In this document: positions 12,201 to 21,638 of the stretch, piece after piece
Numbering within the stretch: position 1 is the first letter of the stretch
Layout of the letters: each line of letters begins with the position of its first letter
Assembly (NCBI GenBank): GCA_949152475.1
Contig: OX424558.1
Location: 37,148,651 to 37,212,650, forward strand
Length of the DNA stretch: 64,000 nucleotides
DNA from: Terebella lapidaria
Taxonomy: Eukaryota; Annelida; Polychaeta; Terebellida; Terebellidae
Reading direction: 5' to 3'
The notes under the pieces: model-generated
What the model saw: the letters and a program-made list of their open reading frames with translations, nothing else
Databases searched by the model: none
What the model was told of the DNA's origin: nothing
Translations under genes and position numbers: made by a program

Positions 12201-13735
12201 TTGAATGTTCGGAAGAGGGTACGAATCTTTCCGTGTTACGTCATTGAGCAGACGATAGTCCACACAGAATCGTACCTGTCCGTTTTTCTTTCGTACCAAC
12301 ACCACTTGTGAACTCCATGGCGATTCCGACGGTTCGATGCATCCAAGCCGCAACATTTTATCAACTTCCTCATCTATGATGTGTTGTTGCGCTTGGGGTA
12401 CGCGACGTTGTCGCTGACGAATTGGGGCACTTGTACCCGTATCGATCCGATGTTGTACCACATGTGTCCGTCCGAGCTGTCCATCTGGGCACATGAAAGT
12501 ATCTCTGTGCCGATATACCAAATTGGCACAGCACCGTTGTTGTTCAGGTGCTAGTCCGGCATGGTCCACCATCTCCCGTAGGTGTGGCGGGAGGTCTTTG
12601 TAATGGTTAACGTTCGTGTGGGGAACTTCCGGTTCCTCTCCTGACTTCGGTAGAGCGCCCACAATACTGTCAACGGGGCTCGCTATGGCTACCGGATCTG
12701 AGCGAGTCAGAGTTACGCCCGTATCTGCGGGGTTCACCACAGTCACCTTAACACACTTCCGGTTCAACGAGGTCAATGTACGACCCATAATCAAGTCTGT
12801 TTCCTCAGGAAAGTTCGTCATAGGCTGAATGAGCCGAGGGTGTTGGCGCACCCTGACCTTTGAGGTCGGCACAAGTTCGACTACGGCCTCGCTGCTTGGT
12901 AGTACCGTAACTGCTCGACGTACAGCCATGCGTACGACATTAGCTTCGAAGTCCTTGTGTGCAAACAAGATTTCCTTGTCAATTTCGACAGTCCCTTCGC
13001 CGTAGTTGACGATAGCTTTCGTTTGCCGGAAGAAATTCATGCCCAAGATCATTTCGTCATGAATTTCCGCTACACAAAATGTCACTGTCATTTCTTTTGT
13101 TCCGACCTTAAGCGTAAGGTCCAGAAGTCCGTCGATCGGGCTGGAGTCTCCATTGACATCCCGAATAGTCGCCATGGTCGACGCAGAGTGCGCTGTTCGG
13201 CAGGTACTTGTCGTAACATGTCCTTCCGGAGCAGAGAAATCTGCGCTCCCGAGTCCATTACTGCTTTGAAAGTTCGTTTTCCTACACGTGCCGGCAACTT
13301 CCAGCACTCATGGACGGCCCGACGATGGCTGATGACGAGCGGTCCATCGAGATCCTCCTCGGGCGGTAGGAGTGGAAGTTTCACTCTTCCCGGCTTGGTT
13401 TCGGGTCCCAATGGGAAAGCGTAAAACCCTCCGTCATCTGACACCCATTCAATTTCAAACATAGAGTCTGTTTCTGCATCGCCGGCGGTGCGCGTCGACA
13501 CCCCTTTGTGACGATTAGTCCATGATGGCCTGCGCGGCAATGGTTCCGACACCCCTTCGTAGAGGGATTCGGTATCTGAAGTCGACGAAGCACACTTGGC
13601 GCACACCCCTTCGCGGAGCGGAAGGGCCCGTGACGTCGGCGCCCGTTTGGGTGGCGTCGTGTTCGTAGCTGTGGACACGACCACTGGTGTGGAGCTTTGA
13701 GCATGGCTCGTGTTAACGGAAGGTCCTTGCTCCAC
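9232..13735 (-). pseudogene. pol: Gypsy-1 pol: protease-RT-RNase H-integrase, multiply broken
   Basis: Would cleave Gag-Pol, copy element RNA to DNA and integrate it. Visible are the protease DSG motif (~13262), RT with RFCVDYR, LDLASGYWQ and YLDD (~11960), RNase H with LDTDASG, YRELLAVV, RTDHSSLRWL and NADGLSR, the integrase HHCC region, a DDE core (HSDQGTQFES, GQVERFN) and a C-terminal GPW/DYRI module. The frame changes within protease (~13170), after RT (~11755), between RNase H and integrase (~11150) and inside integrase (~10015). A TGA at 10599-10601 replaces the Trp codon that Gypsy-2 keeps (FHWPG). The pol frame is -1 relative to gag. Catalytic motifs are present, so the decay is recent, but no functional polyprotein can be made. 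Confidence 0.92.
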
Positions 13736-13749
13736 AGTTCCTTCCTCCC

Positions 13750-16217
13750 TTAGTTTGACGGCCTGGCTTGTGGTGGTGGCTGGGCCGGTGGCGTTATAGC
13801 CATTGGCTGAGAGTTCGAGTTCGGTATACCGATCTGTTCGTTATTCCGATTTGCGCCAGAGCGTGGCGGGAATGGTTTCATTCCGTTCCGTACTAGTATG
13901 TCCTTCAAACGGAAACACCGCATCCATCTGTGTCCCGGTTTCTTGCAAAGGAAACATATTTCAGTTCGGCCTTGAGGCGTGGGACGGTCCCCTCGGGCTT
14001 GAGCAGTGGCCCGTAGGACGGAATAAAGTGCGTCTTCACCATATTGTCCGTATTCATCACTGAGAGCACACTGGAACGCTTCCGCAACCCATTCGCGAGA
14101 ACAAGAAGGGACTGAATGTTCTTCACACCCTTGTAGTCCGGTCGTGTCGCTATCGGCAGGGTCGTAATATGCTGCGACCTGATCGGGAGTGGGCGTATCC
14201 CAATGATTTAATTGTCCGATTGCACAGGAAAGTTCGTTATCCACCTCTCCGTCCTCAGTGTCACCGTAGCGGGTGGCGTCCGCTTGGCGGGTACCATGGG
14301 GTCGATCTCTCTTGGTCCGCTGCTGGCGACTCTCCGCTTTCAGTACAGCCGTGAGGGCATCGCTGTACGAAGTAAATGTCAATACACAAAGTCTATCCGC
14401 AATATGGTCAGGCTGACCATTGACAAATTGCGAAATAACAGTTCGTTGGAGAAACTCAGGTGTGACGTCATCGAACACCTGTTCCGCTATGGCTTGTAGC
14501 CGTTCGAGGAAATGTTCGGCATCCTCTTTCCGTTCACGCTTCAAGAACGGAAAGTCGTCACGTTTCGACTGTCGGCGGGCGGCGGGTTCCCACCCTTCCA
14601 GGAGACGACGCCTGAATTCATCTCAAGGCCTGTTGAACGGAATGTTCAGAGCGATTGCTTCCGCTCGTCCGCGTAACGTACTACGGAATGTCGTAGTTTT
14701 GTTTAAGTCCGTGTATGTAAAGGCAGCCGTAAACTGTTCGAAGCTGCAGAGGTACTGGTTCAGATTTCCCTCCTTGAACGTGGCTCGCCACTGTGCTGGT
14801 TTGGCAGTGCTCAGCGCTGGCGTTGGGATGATGGGCGCTTGTGATACCGCTGTCGTAGCGCTGGCAGTCGTCGTAGAAACGGCGGGAGTTGGCGGCGCGA
14901 CCTCCATGGTCGGTGCGGCAGTGGTCGTATTGACCGGTACGACGTATGGCGTGGCGTCGGGTGCGGGCGGATAGCCAGCGTGGTTTGGCAACGGCGCGGT
15001 TTGGGAGACCGGTCCGTATGGCGGCGACATTTCCGGCATTCCGTGTGACGGAGTTGGGTGTGACATTGGTGGGAACTGATATCCCGAACCAGGAGCGTAC
15101 ACACTTTGAACTGCTGCTCCAGGGTTTTGTGGCACAATTCCCAGATTGGGCACTATTCCGCGATTGTACGTGGCGACACCGTACGCTGGTACTCCATGGT
15201 ATGATACAGTTACTCCCCCATGATTGGGTACTGCTATTCCCCCATGATTGTGCATGGGCACCGCATTTCCATGGTTGGGCGCGTAGCCGTGTGGGGCGGA
15301 ATGTTCCGCTGGTAGCGACGGTTCGACGTTCGATGGTCCGATGTTGACTACCGGTGGTGGTAGATGCGCGGGGTGCGTGTTTTCGCTGGTGTCGGAGATC
15401 GGTACTCCGATGTCGTGTGGACGTTGAGCGGCGATGTCGCGGCTGTATCGGACCTCCAATCTCGGCGCGGGTGCGTGGAATCGTGTCGGCGGGTCGTTCG
15501 TCTGGGCGGCGTTGAACCTGGGGTCGGCCGCGGGGGCGCTCTCGGTGGCGGCTCTTCCCGGTTCAGCAGGTGGACATCCGGCAGCTCTCCCGTGATGACT
15601 GGGTCGGCCGGCACTCTGGAGTACACCGGCGGGGTTCGGTCGGGTCGCGTCAGTGTGTGGATCATTACCGATGGGCGCGACGTTTCATTGTCGTGTCGCG
15701 GATACAGTTCAGCTCGCGTATCCGATTCATGCGACCATTGTTGGACACGCGACCGACTCGGCGGGTGCGTTAACATTGAATTGTCATAGTTCGTTGGACG
15801 TACACTCACCGACTTGGGTAGCGGGTCGGAATTGGGTTGGGGCTGGAAGCGCGCATAGTCCGTTTCACTTCCGTCGCTTGGTCGCGACCTTGGCGGCACG
15901 GCAGGTGTCGCGTGGTACGGACGCGCATGCACGTCGAGGATTTCTGTCACCGTGCGCGACGGCTGGTACGGGTCACCGTCCAACAGTTCTTCGAGGTTAC
16001 TATCGGCTCGCATCCAGTCCGGCATGTACTCTACGGATGCCACCGACGATAGTTCGTACAGTTCGTTTGGCATTTGTACTTGCGATAGCGTAAAAGTATC
16101 GCTCATCGCCACTGAATTTGGTCGTGAAGTTCGCTGGTTCGACTGGACCGGATTCATCGTCACCTCATCTTCCGTGCTTGGTCCGATCGGGTTCCGAATC
16201 GTAGATCGGGTATTCAT
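13750..16217 (-). pseudogene. gag: Gypsy-1 gag, broken
   Basis: Structural protein that packages element RNA. It starts at ATG 16217, about 50 bases after the primer site. The first 289 codons are polar and disordered, then the frame changes between 15459 and 15348. A Pro/His/Gly-rich stretch and a capsid-like region follow, interrupted by an in-frame TGA at 14623-14625. The C-terminal part has one CCHC zinc knuckle (C-x2-C-x4-H-x4-C, CFLCKKPGHRWMRC, ~13917-13961), the nucleic-acid-binding motif of Gag nucleocapsids. It ends at 13750 and pol follows in the -1 frame. Confidence 0.85.
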
Positions 16218-16267
16218 TGAAAGTACGTACGTCGGGATAGTTCATAAGCCGAGAACTGGCCTTCGCT

Positions 16268-16285
16268 ATCCTGGTCACGGCACCA
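16268..16285 (-). other. Gypsy-1 primer binding site (tRNA-His-like)
   Basis: TGGTGCCGTGACCAGGAT in element orientation, one base after the 5' LTR. Its complement ends TCACGGCACCA, matching the acceptor stem, discriminator base and CCA of animal tRNA-His, with two mismatches further in as far as I remember that tRNA. Gypsy-2 has the identical 18 bases. Confidence 0.75.
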
Positions 16286-16286
16286 A

Positions 16287-16916
16287 TGTGACGGAATAGC
16301 GAGTTCTTCGGGCGGCTATTACGCCCGCTGATCATACAGTCCGATGTATGTCGTGCGTTTGACCACAACAAAGAAGTCTGACGTAATGTTTCACAATAAT
16401 CCGATTTATTATGATGATTTAGGTCCGATGTACGATCACGGTCACTCACTCAAGCACAGATAATCCCAATATAGTCTGAAATATTAACTATAGTCCGTTA
16501 TTAACTTTCCTTATTGAAATCTTCTATAATGTACCTCTCTAGTAATTCTCTTAATCCAACTTCTAGAATGTCTCTATTCAACTACTTCAATACCAACTGC
16601 CTAGTGTGTGGGAAAGCGCGGTGCTAAGTCAGGATGTGAGTGTGGGTTTTCCCGCGTAATGTGGCAGGTGTTCATGTAAATGGCGGGAAAGTGATGTCAT
16701 GTCTGTGTGGGCGGAGTTATGTGTCTGGAAATGTGGTGATTGGAGGGAATGTAGGAAGTGATAGCATGAGCGGTGTTGTTTACATGTAGATGTGGTGCGA
16801 GGACGGTGCGTGCCCGGTGACGTAAGGTAAGTAAGTAGAAAGTCATGTGATGAATCTGTGCCGTGAATGTCGAGTGGGAGAATGTGTCAGGGACGGGTTT
16901 CGGGCCATAACAGTCA
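16287..16916 (-). repeat. Gypsy-1 5' LTR
   Basis: Upstream LTR in element orientation. It is the same length as the 3' LTR, with about 11 substitutions over 630 bp (for example at 16329, 16340 and 16377). It carries the same CRE-like and E2F-like motifs, which would be promoter elements here, and AATAAA at the plus-strand complement 16405-16410. Confidence 0.92.
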
Positions 16917-18357
16917 TAAATATTCTACAATATATAAACAAGATGACCGTCATTGCGAATTTTGTGCCGGACTCGGACACATATCTTTTACACTCTCTAA
17001 AATGGAGAATTTTCAAGATATCTTTGCGAAACTTGATATGCAGGTAAAACATATGGCAAAATGACGAATGAAATCGATTTTTGCCGAAATTCCATCAACA
17101 TAATGGCGGCCATAGTACCATAAAATTCCACACTTTGATTGTATCAGCTGTTACGTTTTTTTTTTTTTGTGGTCCATGGGACATCGGTTGTGGTTCTGGG
17201 CGACCGACGGCGTCTAGTTGAAATCCGGGACTGCACCCACACTGGCGTGTTTAGAGGGGGGCACAGCCAGGACGTGCCCCCTCTTTCCATGAAATAGGTA
17301 CCTTTGTGCACCCTCTTCCAAAAAATCGTGCCCTCACTCAGTTTCTTAGAAAATCAAATAAAATTGAATAATTTTCTTTCTTTTATTGCCTTTTTGATGA
17401 TAGTCATCTGCGTGAACATTTTCTTCCACTGGTACGGCATGATAATGTTCCCATATTGTTTGTTAACACCTACATGACCAGCAGTCGCATCATATATATC
17501 ATTACAGTGTTATATCATTACAAGACCACCCTCAATAAAGACTTCCCCCTCTGTAAAGACCTTTCCGTGTGGCGCCAGGATAACGTTACCATGTATATGA
17601 ACCCCTCTAATAAGACATCCCCTTGGATAAGATCTTAATTTTGTGGCAGAAGGGTAGGTCTTATCTGAGGGGGGCCATTGTATATCTTTGAAATTAAAGT
17701 GCTGATGCTATGACCTCCCTACCCACACCCTCCATGCCAAACAAACCCTTCGTCATTAGTATGATGGGAGAGGGATAAACGCTGCCCCAAGGCAACATTT
17801 GGTTGTAATCTGGGGTTGTAGAGGATGGGATATGTCTGTCAATTGAAATGTTCGATCGCCTACGGAATGCAACATCATGTGTTAAAGATTAAACATTTTT
17901 ATCCTAATAAATGCCTGGACAGAAAATACTTTCTGTCACATTTGTTTGCCACGAAGGCGATTCCCGCCGCAAGCTGAGTCCCTCTTCAAAGTGCCATATA
18001 GAGTCATGACACCAGCTCACCCACGAGAGGGGCATGTAGGCATATACTGGAATTTACAAATGATTGTTATATACAGCATATTCGGCTTTGGGACCGGAGG
18101 AAACTGAAATCCAGAATGCAGGATTGCGGCATTGTTTGTGCATGTGGCATTAAATAATACAAGTGAATATAAAATAGTAATAATTCCTTTCATCCCACTC
18201 TGCATTGCGCAAAAGCATTTCACAGATTATCTATCTAAATAAGGCGAAAGTCCAGACCCCCTGCCATCAAATTGTGCCCCCTCATTCCACAAGTCCTGTA
18301 CACGCCCCTGACCCGCCTCTCGCTTCAAAGTGTGGGGCTTCTTTTTGAAGCACCTAC
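16917..18357. repeat. Intergenic repeat segment with hAT-like unit (left copy)
   Basis: Mirrored at 44765-46190 and 62715-64000. From ~17240 (ACTGGCGTGTTTAGAGG) to ~18310 (GTACACGCCCCTG) the ends are roughly inverted and G/C-rich, resembling a non-autonomous hAT-like element of ~1.07 kb. No clean 8-bp target duplication is visible. The short ORFs inside show no coding character. Confidence 0.5.
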
Positions 18358-18392
<35 letters not shown>

Positions 18393-18412
18393 CTACATAA
18401 TAATAATAATAA
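18358..18412. repeat. (TAA)n microsatellite
   Basis: Interrupted TAA repeat in which Gypsy-2 inserted. The flanks of the element read ATAA on both sides (possible 4-bp target duplication), but this cannot be separated from the microsatellite. Uninterrupted counterparts are at 44703-44758 and 62622-62706. Confidence 0.85.
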
Positions 18413-19149
18413 TGTGGCGATTTTGCCCTAAGCACGCGGCAGGTGATTGTAAACATAAATGCCATTTATGTGGCCTTTTTGTACTTGGCCTTGTTTTGAC
18501 ATGCTCCGTTCGAGCGTGCGTTGCCACGGCGACGTATTGTAATTTACGCTCCAGTAAACTATAACAATGGATCGATTAAACCTCGCGTGCGCCCTACAGT
18601 TTCTGGTGTATTATATATACACTGGAAGCGACTCGATCGAGGAGATTGTCCGAGAGATCGAGACTAGGACGCACACGAGGCTCGCCATGAGCTTTGTGTT
18701 CCCTGGGTCTGAGTAGTGGGCTCCTAGAGCCCTGGGGACGATTTCCATGGGGAGGCCCGGGCTGGGAGAGACAAGTTGCTGACTCGGGGGCCTTCGGCCC
18801 TGTGGATCGCCAGCTCTCTCCCTTCCCGGGACGTGTGACAGAGGCTCTGGCCAGCATGTCGGACTGTACGGGGTTCCGTCCCCGAGGCAGACCGCGGCTC
18901 GCCAGGCCCCGCCAGTTAACACCGTAGGGATGAACTAGTTTCTGAACGGTGTCCGTAGGCCTGGGAGTGTCGGGTGGGCTGTTACCTGGTTACCGTTAAT
19001 GCTGAAGTAGTTACCGTGTCCGCAGCGACCTCCGGTGAGCGGCCCTGCCGCGAGGATCCGGAATAGCGGATGCGCGTCCGCAAGGACTCGGATGAGAGAG
19101 GACTATCCTCGAGGATCCCGAAGAGCGGACGGTAGTCAAAAACTTTACA
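18413..19149 (+). repeat. Gypsy-2 5' LTR
   Basis: 737 bp, TG...CA ends, followed directly by the primer site. Only one difference from the 3' LTR was seen (CAAAAACT here, CAATAACT at 30832-30839). A small hairpin, CATAAATGCCATTTATG, lies near 18455. Confidence 0.95.
18612..18619 (+). promoter_or_regulatory. TATA-like element in Gypsy-2 LTR
   Basis: TATATATA inside the LTR, in a G+C-rich surrounding and with a plausible distance to a start site in the LTR. The same sequence recurs in the 3' LTR at ~30306. Confidence 0.45.
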
Positions 19150-19150
19150 T

Positions 19151-19168
19151 TGGTGCCGTGACCAGGAT
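19151..19168 (+). other. Gypsy-2 primer binding site (tRNA-His-like)
   Basis: TGGTGCCGTGACCAGGAT one base after the LTR, identical to Gypsy-1. The complement of its first 11 bases matches the 3' end of animal tRNA-His including CCA. Confidence 0.75.
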
Positions 19169-19260
19169 CAGTCCGACAGTGTTCCATCGCAGCCTACCGT
19201 CACAGCGTTGTAGCCTCCTTCGTCCCTGGGGATCGCTCGCTCCTCAAGGACAACTCGAAA

Positions 19261-21424
19261 ATGACGAAGGAAAGAGACAAAGCCGCAGATAAGGCAAAGG
19301 AACCCAAGGGGAGGGATAATGGTGGACACGTCGCGGACCACACCCGGTCGCGCGACAGCCACCGTGAGACGTCTTCGGATGACTCCGGTGGCCGGAAGGA
19401 ACGCGCGGAGACCTCCGTGGACAAGACCCCGTCCGCGGAGACGACTCCGGCGTCCCTGGCTCCGTCTCCGGACGTAGAGTCGAGCCCCGCGGGGCCGCAG
19501 CAGGAGTTGTCGTCAAGGCCGGGCCTTGACGTGTTAGGCGCGGTGGGTGGAGCTGGCAACGGCTCTACGCCGCACCCGCCCGTGCCCAGAACAGATCCGT
19601 GGCAAATGGCACCCTTCCGTAAGACGCCTTCGGGCGTCCGGAATCGAGCGCCAATGCATGCGGGTCCTTCTGGACAAGCGGACCAGCCTTACCAGATGCC
19701 ACACCCGGCCGGGTGGACTCCTTCGCGAGCCTCCGGCATGGGTTCTGGTCGGTCCGCACCGGGTAGTGTGGTGGATCAGCTCACCGACGCACTTGGCGAG
19801 CTGGCCCCTCTAGGGCGCTATGACCGCGCCCGGTCGCCCCATCAGGGACGATCAGACCGGCGGAACCGCTCCCCCTCTCCGCTGTCACAAGGCAACTCGG
19901 GGCCTTTGACGGAGAGGGAGAGGTGGCTGATATCCGAGGCGCTTGTACTGTTCAAGCGGAATCAGCCGCCTCCGAGCGTTGACACGTCGGCCATCCTAAG
20001 TCCGGGGATGTCTGGGCCAGTAGCCCCTCCCCAAGTCCTGCCGAGTCCGCAGGCGCCAGTGACCCCCGCAATGGGACCCGCGCCTGCCCCGCGGCTCGGA
20101 GGCACCACGTTGGCGACCGCGTCGACCGTTCCGACGGTTGGAGCGCAAGCCGCGTGGCCGACTTACCCTGGCACGTACAGTGTGTCGGACGGGCAGTGGC
20201 AACAGGCGGCTTCGGCCCCAAGCTTTGCCGCCCCTTCTGGAGCCTACCCAGTAGGTTCGATGGGAGCCCCGCCCGAACCTAGCCAGAGTGGGTTTTTAGC
20301 GGGAATGACCCCGGCGGCAAACGTGAGCTTCCCTGCTCCTATGTCCGCGGCGTCGATGTTTGCTCCGGCAGACTCCGCCGCAGGCGCAGGAAGCGCGCGG
20401 AACCAGACGCGATGACGGGCCCGACCACTCTTCGTGGCGGAAACGGTTCAACGGGGATAACGCCGACTTGGAGGACTACTTGCTCCAGGTATGGCGTACC
20501 ACCGTGTACGAAGGATGGTCCCAGCATGAAGCTGGACACGTCCTCGCGGGGAGCTTGGAAGGAAAAGCTCTCCGCGTGATGCCGTGTCTGCCGGTGGGAA
20601 CAGTGACGTTCGGCGAGGTTGCTCGTCAACTTCGCCTGCTGTTCACGCCGACGACCAATCGGCGGCAGTCTGAACGAGAGTTCAAGGCGCGTACCCGCCA
20701 GCCGACTGAGTCCGTGACAGACTATGCGTTCAACCTACGCATACTCGGCCGGAGAGCTTTTCCGGACATGGACTCCAGACGGTTTGAGACGATGCTGATC
20801 GATCAGTTCATCGATGGCCAGCCTTACCACCTAGCGTACGGGCTGGCCACTCATGAAAAGCGATCGATGGAGGAGGCAATAGACTCCGCGTTTGCGCTTG
20901 AGGTGGCTGTCCGCCCTAGACAGTTGCCTCCAGCCCCGGCTCCGGCCTCGGCTGTACCCGCGCAGGCGGCAACTCCTCTTCCGGTCAAGGCATCGCAGGT
21001 AACCCCGTGGCAGGACCCGGTCGTCCGGGAACCCGCCAGGGAACCTACCCAGCAGTGGGTTAGTGCGCCGGCACCTTCTACAGGGGCGCCCGCACATGCG
21101 GCACCAGTCGCCGCGCCGTGCTCGCCTTCGGACGAGTGCGACATGGAGGAATACGACCTCGGCGCCGCGCAGATGATTGCGCACTGCGCCGGGATCGAAG
21201 CTCCGGGACCCGCAGAATGTTGCGCGTTCACCTCCGGACCAGCCCAAAACCGTCCCTGCTACTTCTGCGGAAAGCAGGGACACTTTTGGCTGAAGTGTCC
21301 GGAGTTGTTGGAACGCCTGCGGTCGCGCGGATACCAGGGAGCCCTCCCTGGCCCGCAACGGAGGAATTCCTTCCGGTCTGGTCCTCCGGGACAACAGAAC
21401 CGGAACCCGCGACAGGGAAACTAG
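19261..21424 (+). CDS. gag: Gypsy-2 gag (one frame change)
   Basis: Forms the particle and binds element RNA. It starts at ATG 19261, ~90 bases after the primer site. The first ~384 codons are Pro/Ser/Gly-rich and disordered. Between 20360 and 20415 the frame moves by +1 with no ATG in the new frame, so this is one gene with an indel (or, less likely, a programmed shift). The second part is capsid-like (WRKRFNGDNADLEDYLLQVW, LRLLFTPTTNRRQSEREF). It ends with one zinc knuckle, CYFCGKQGHFWLKC (C-x2-C-x4-H-x4-C, ~21258-21300), followed by a basic Asn/Arg-rich tail. The stop is at 21422-21424. Pol continues in the -1 frame through ~21425-21640, where an acidic linker is encoded. Confidence 0.85.
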
Positions 21425-21638
21425 ATCCGGACGTGGTGGCGACCAACACTACGTCCGGGGATAGTTGTTCGGTGGCAAACGATGCCGCCCCACCCGCTGA
21501 TGAGCAGGACGAACCCCAAGTAGATATGACTTCTCCGGAAGTAGTCCTTGGAGATCAGTCCAGCTCCTCCGCGGCAGAGGCGGATGGCGAGGACTCCGTA
21601 GATGAGCGTGTGAAAGGTATCGCCCTACCTGCGCGCTG

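Larger units (their letters stand above)
4013..16916 (-). mobile_element. Gypsy-1: degenerate Ty3/Gypsy LTR retrotransposon
   Basis: A 12.9-kb element on the minus strand. The order in its own direction is 5' LTR (16916-16287), primer site, gag, pol (protease, RT, RNase H, integrase), a 1.4-kb non-coding stretch, ORF3 and 3' LTR (4642-4013). The LTRs are 630 bp, read TGACTG...CCGTCACA and differ at about 11 sites. Several frameshifts and two clear nonsense codons in gag and pol show it cannot make its proteins itself. Flanks TATAT and TAAAT may be an imperfect 5-bp target duplication. Empty sites survive in the two tandem units at 46036-46725. Confidence 0.93.
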
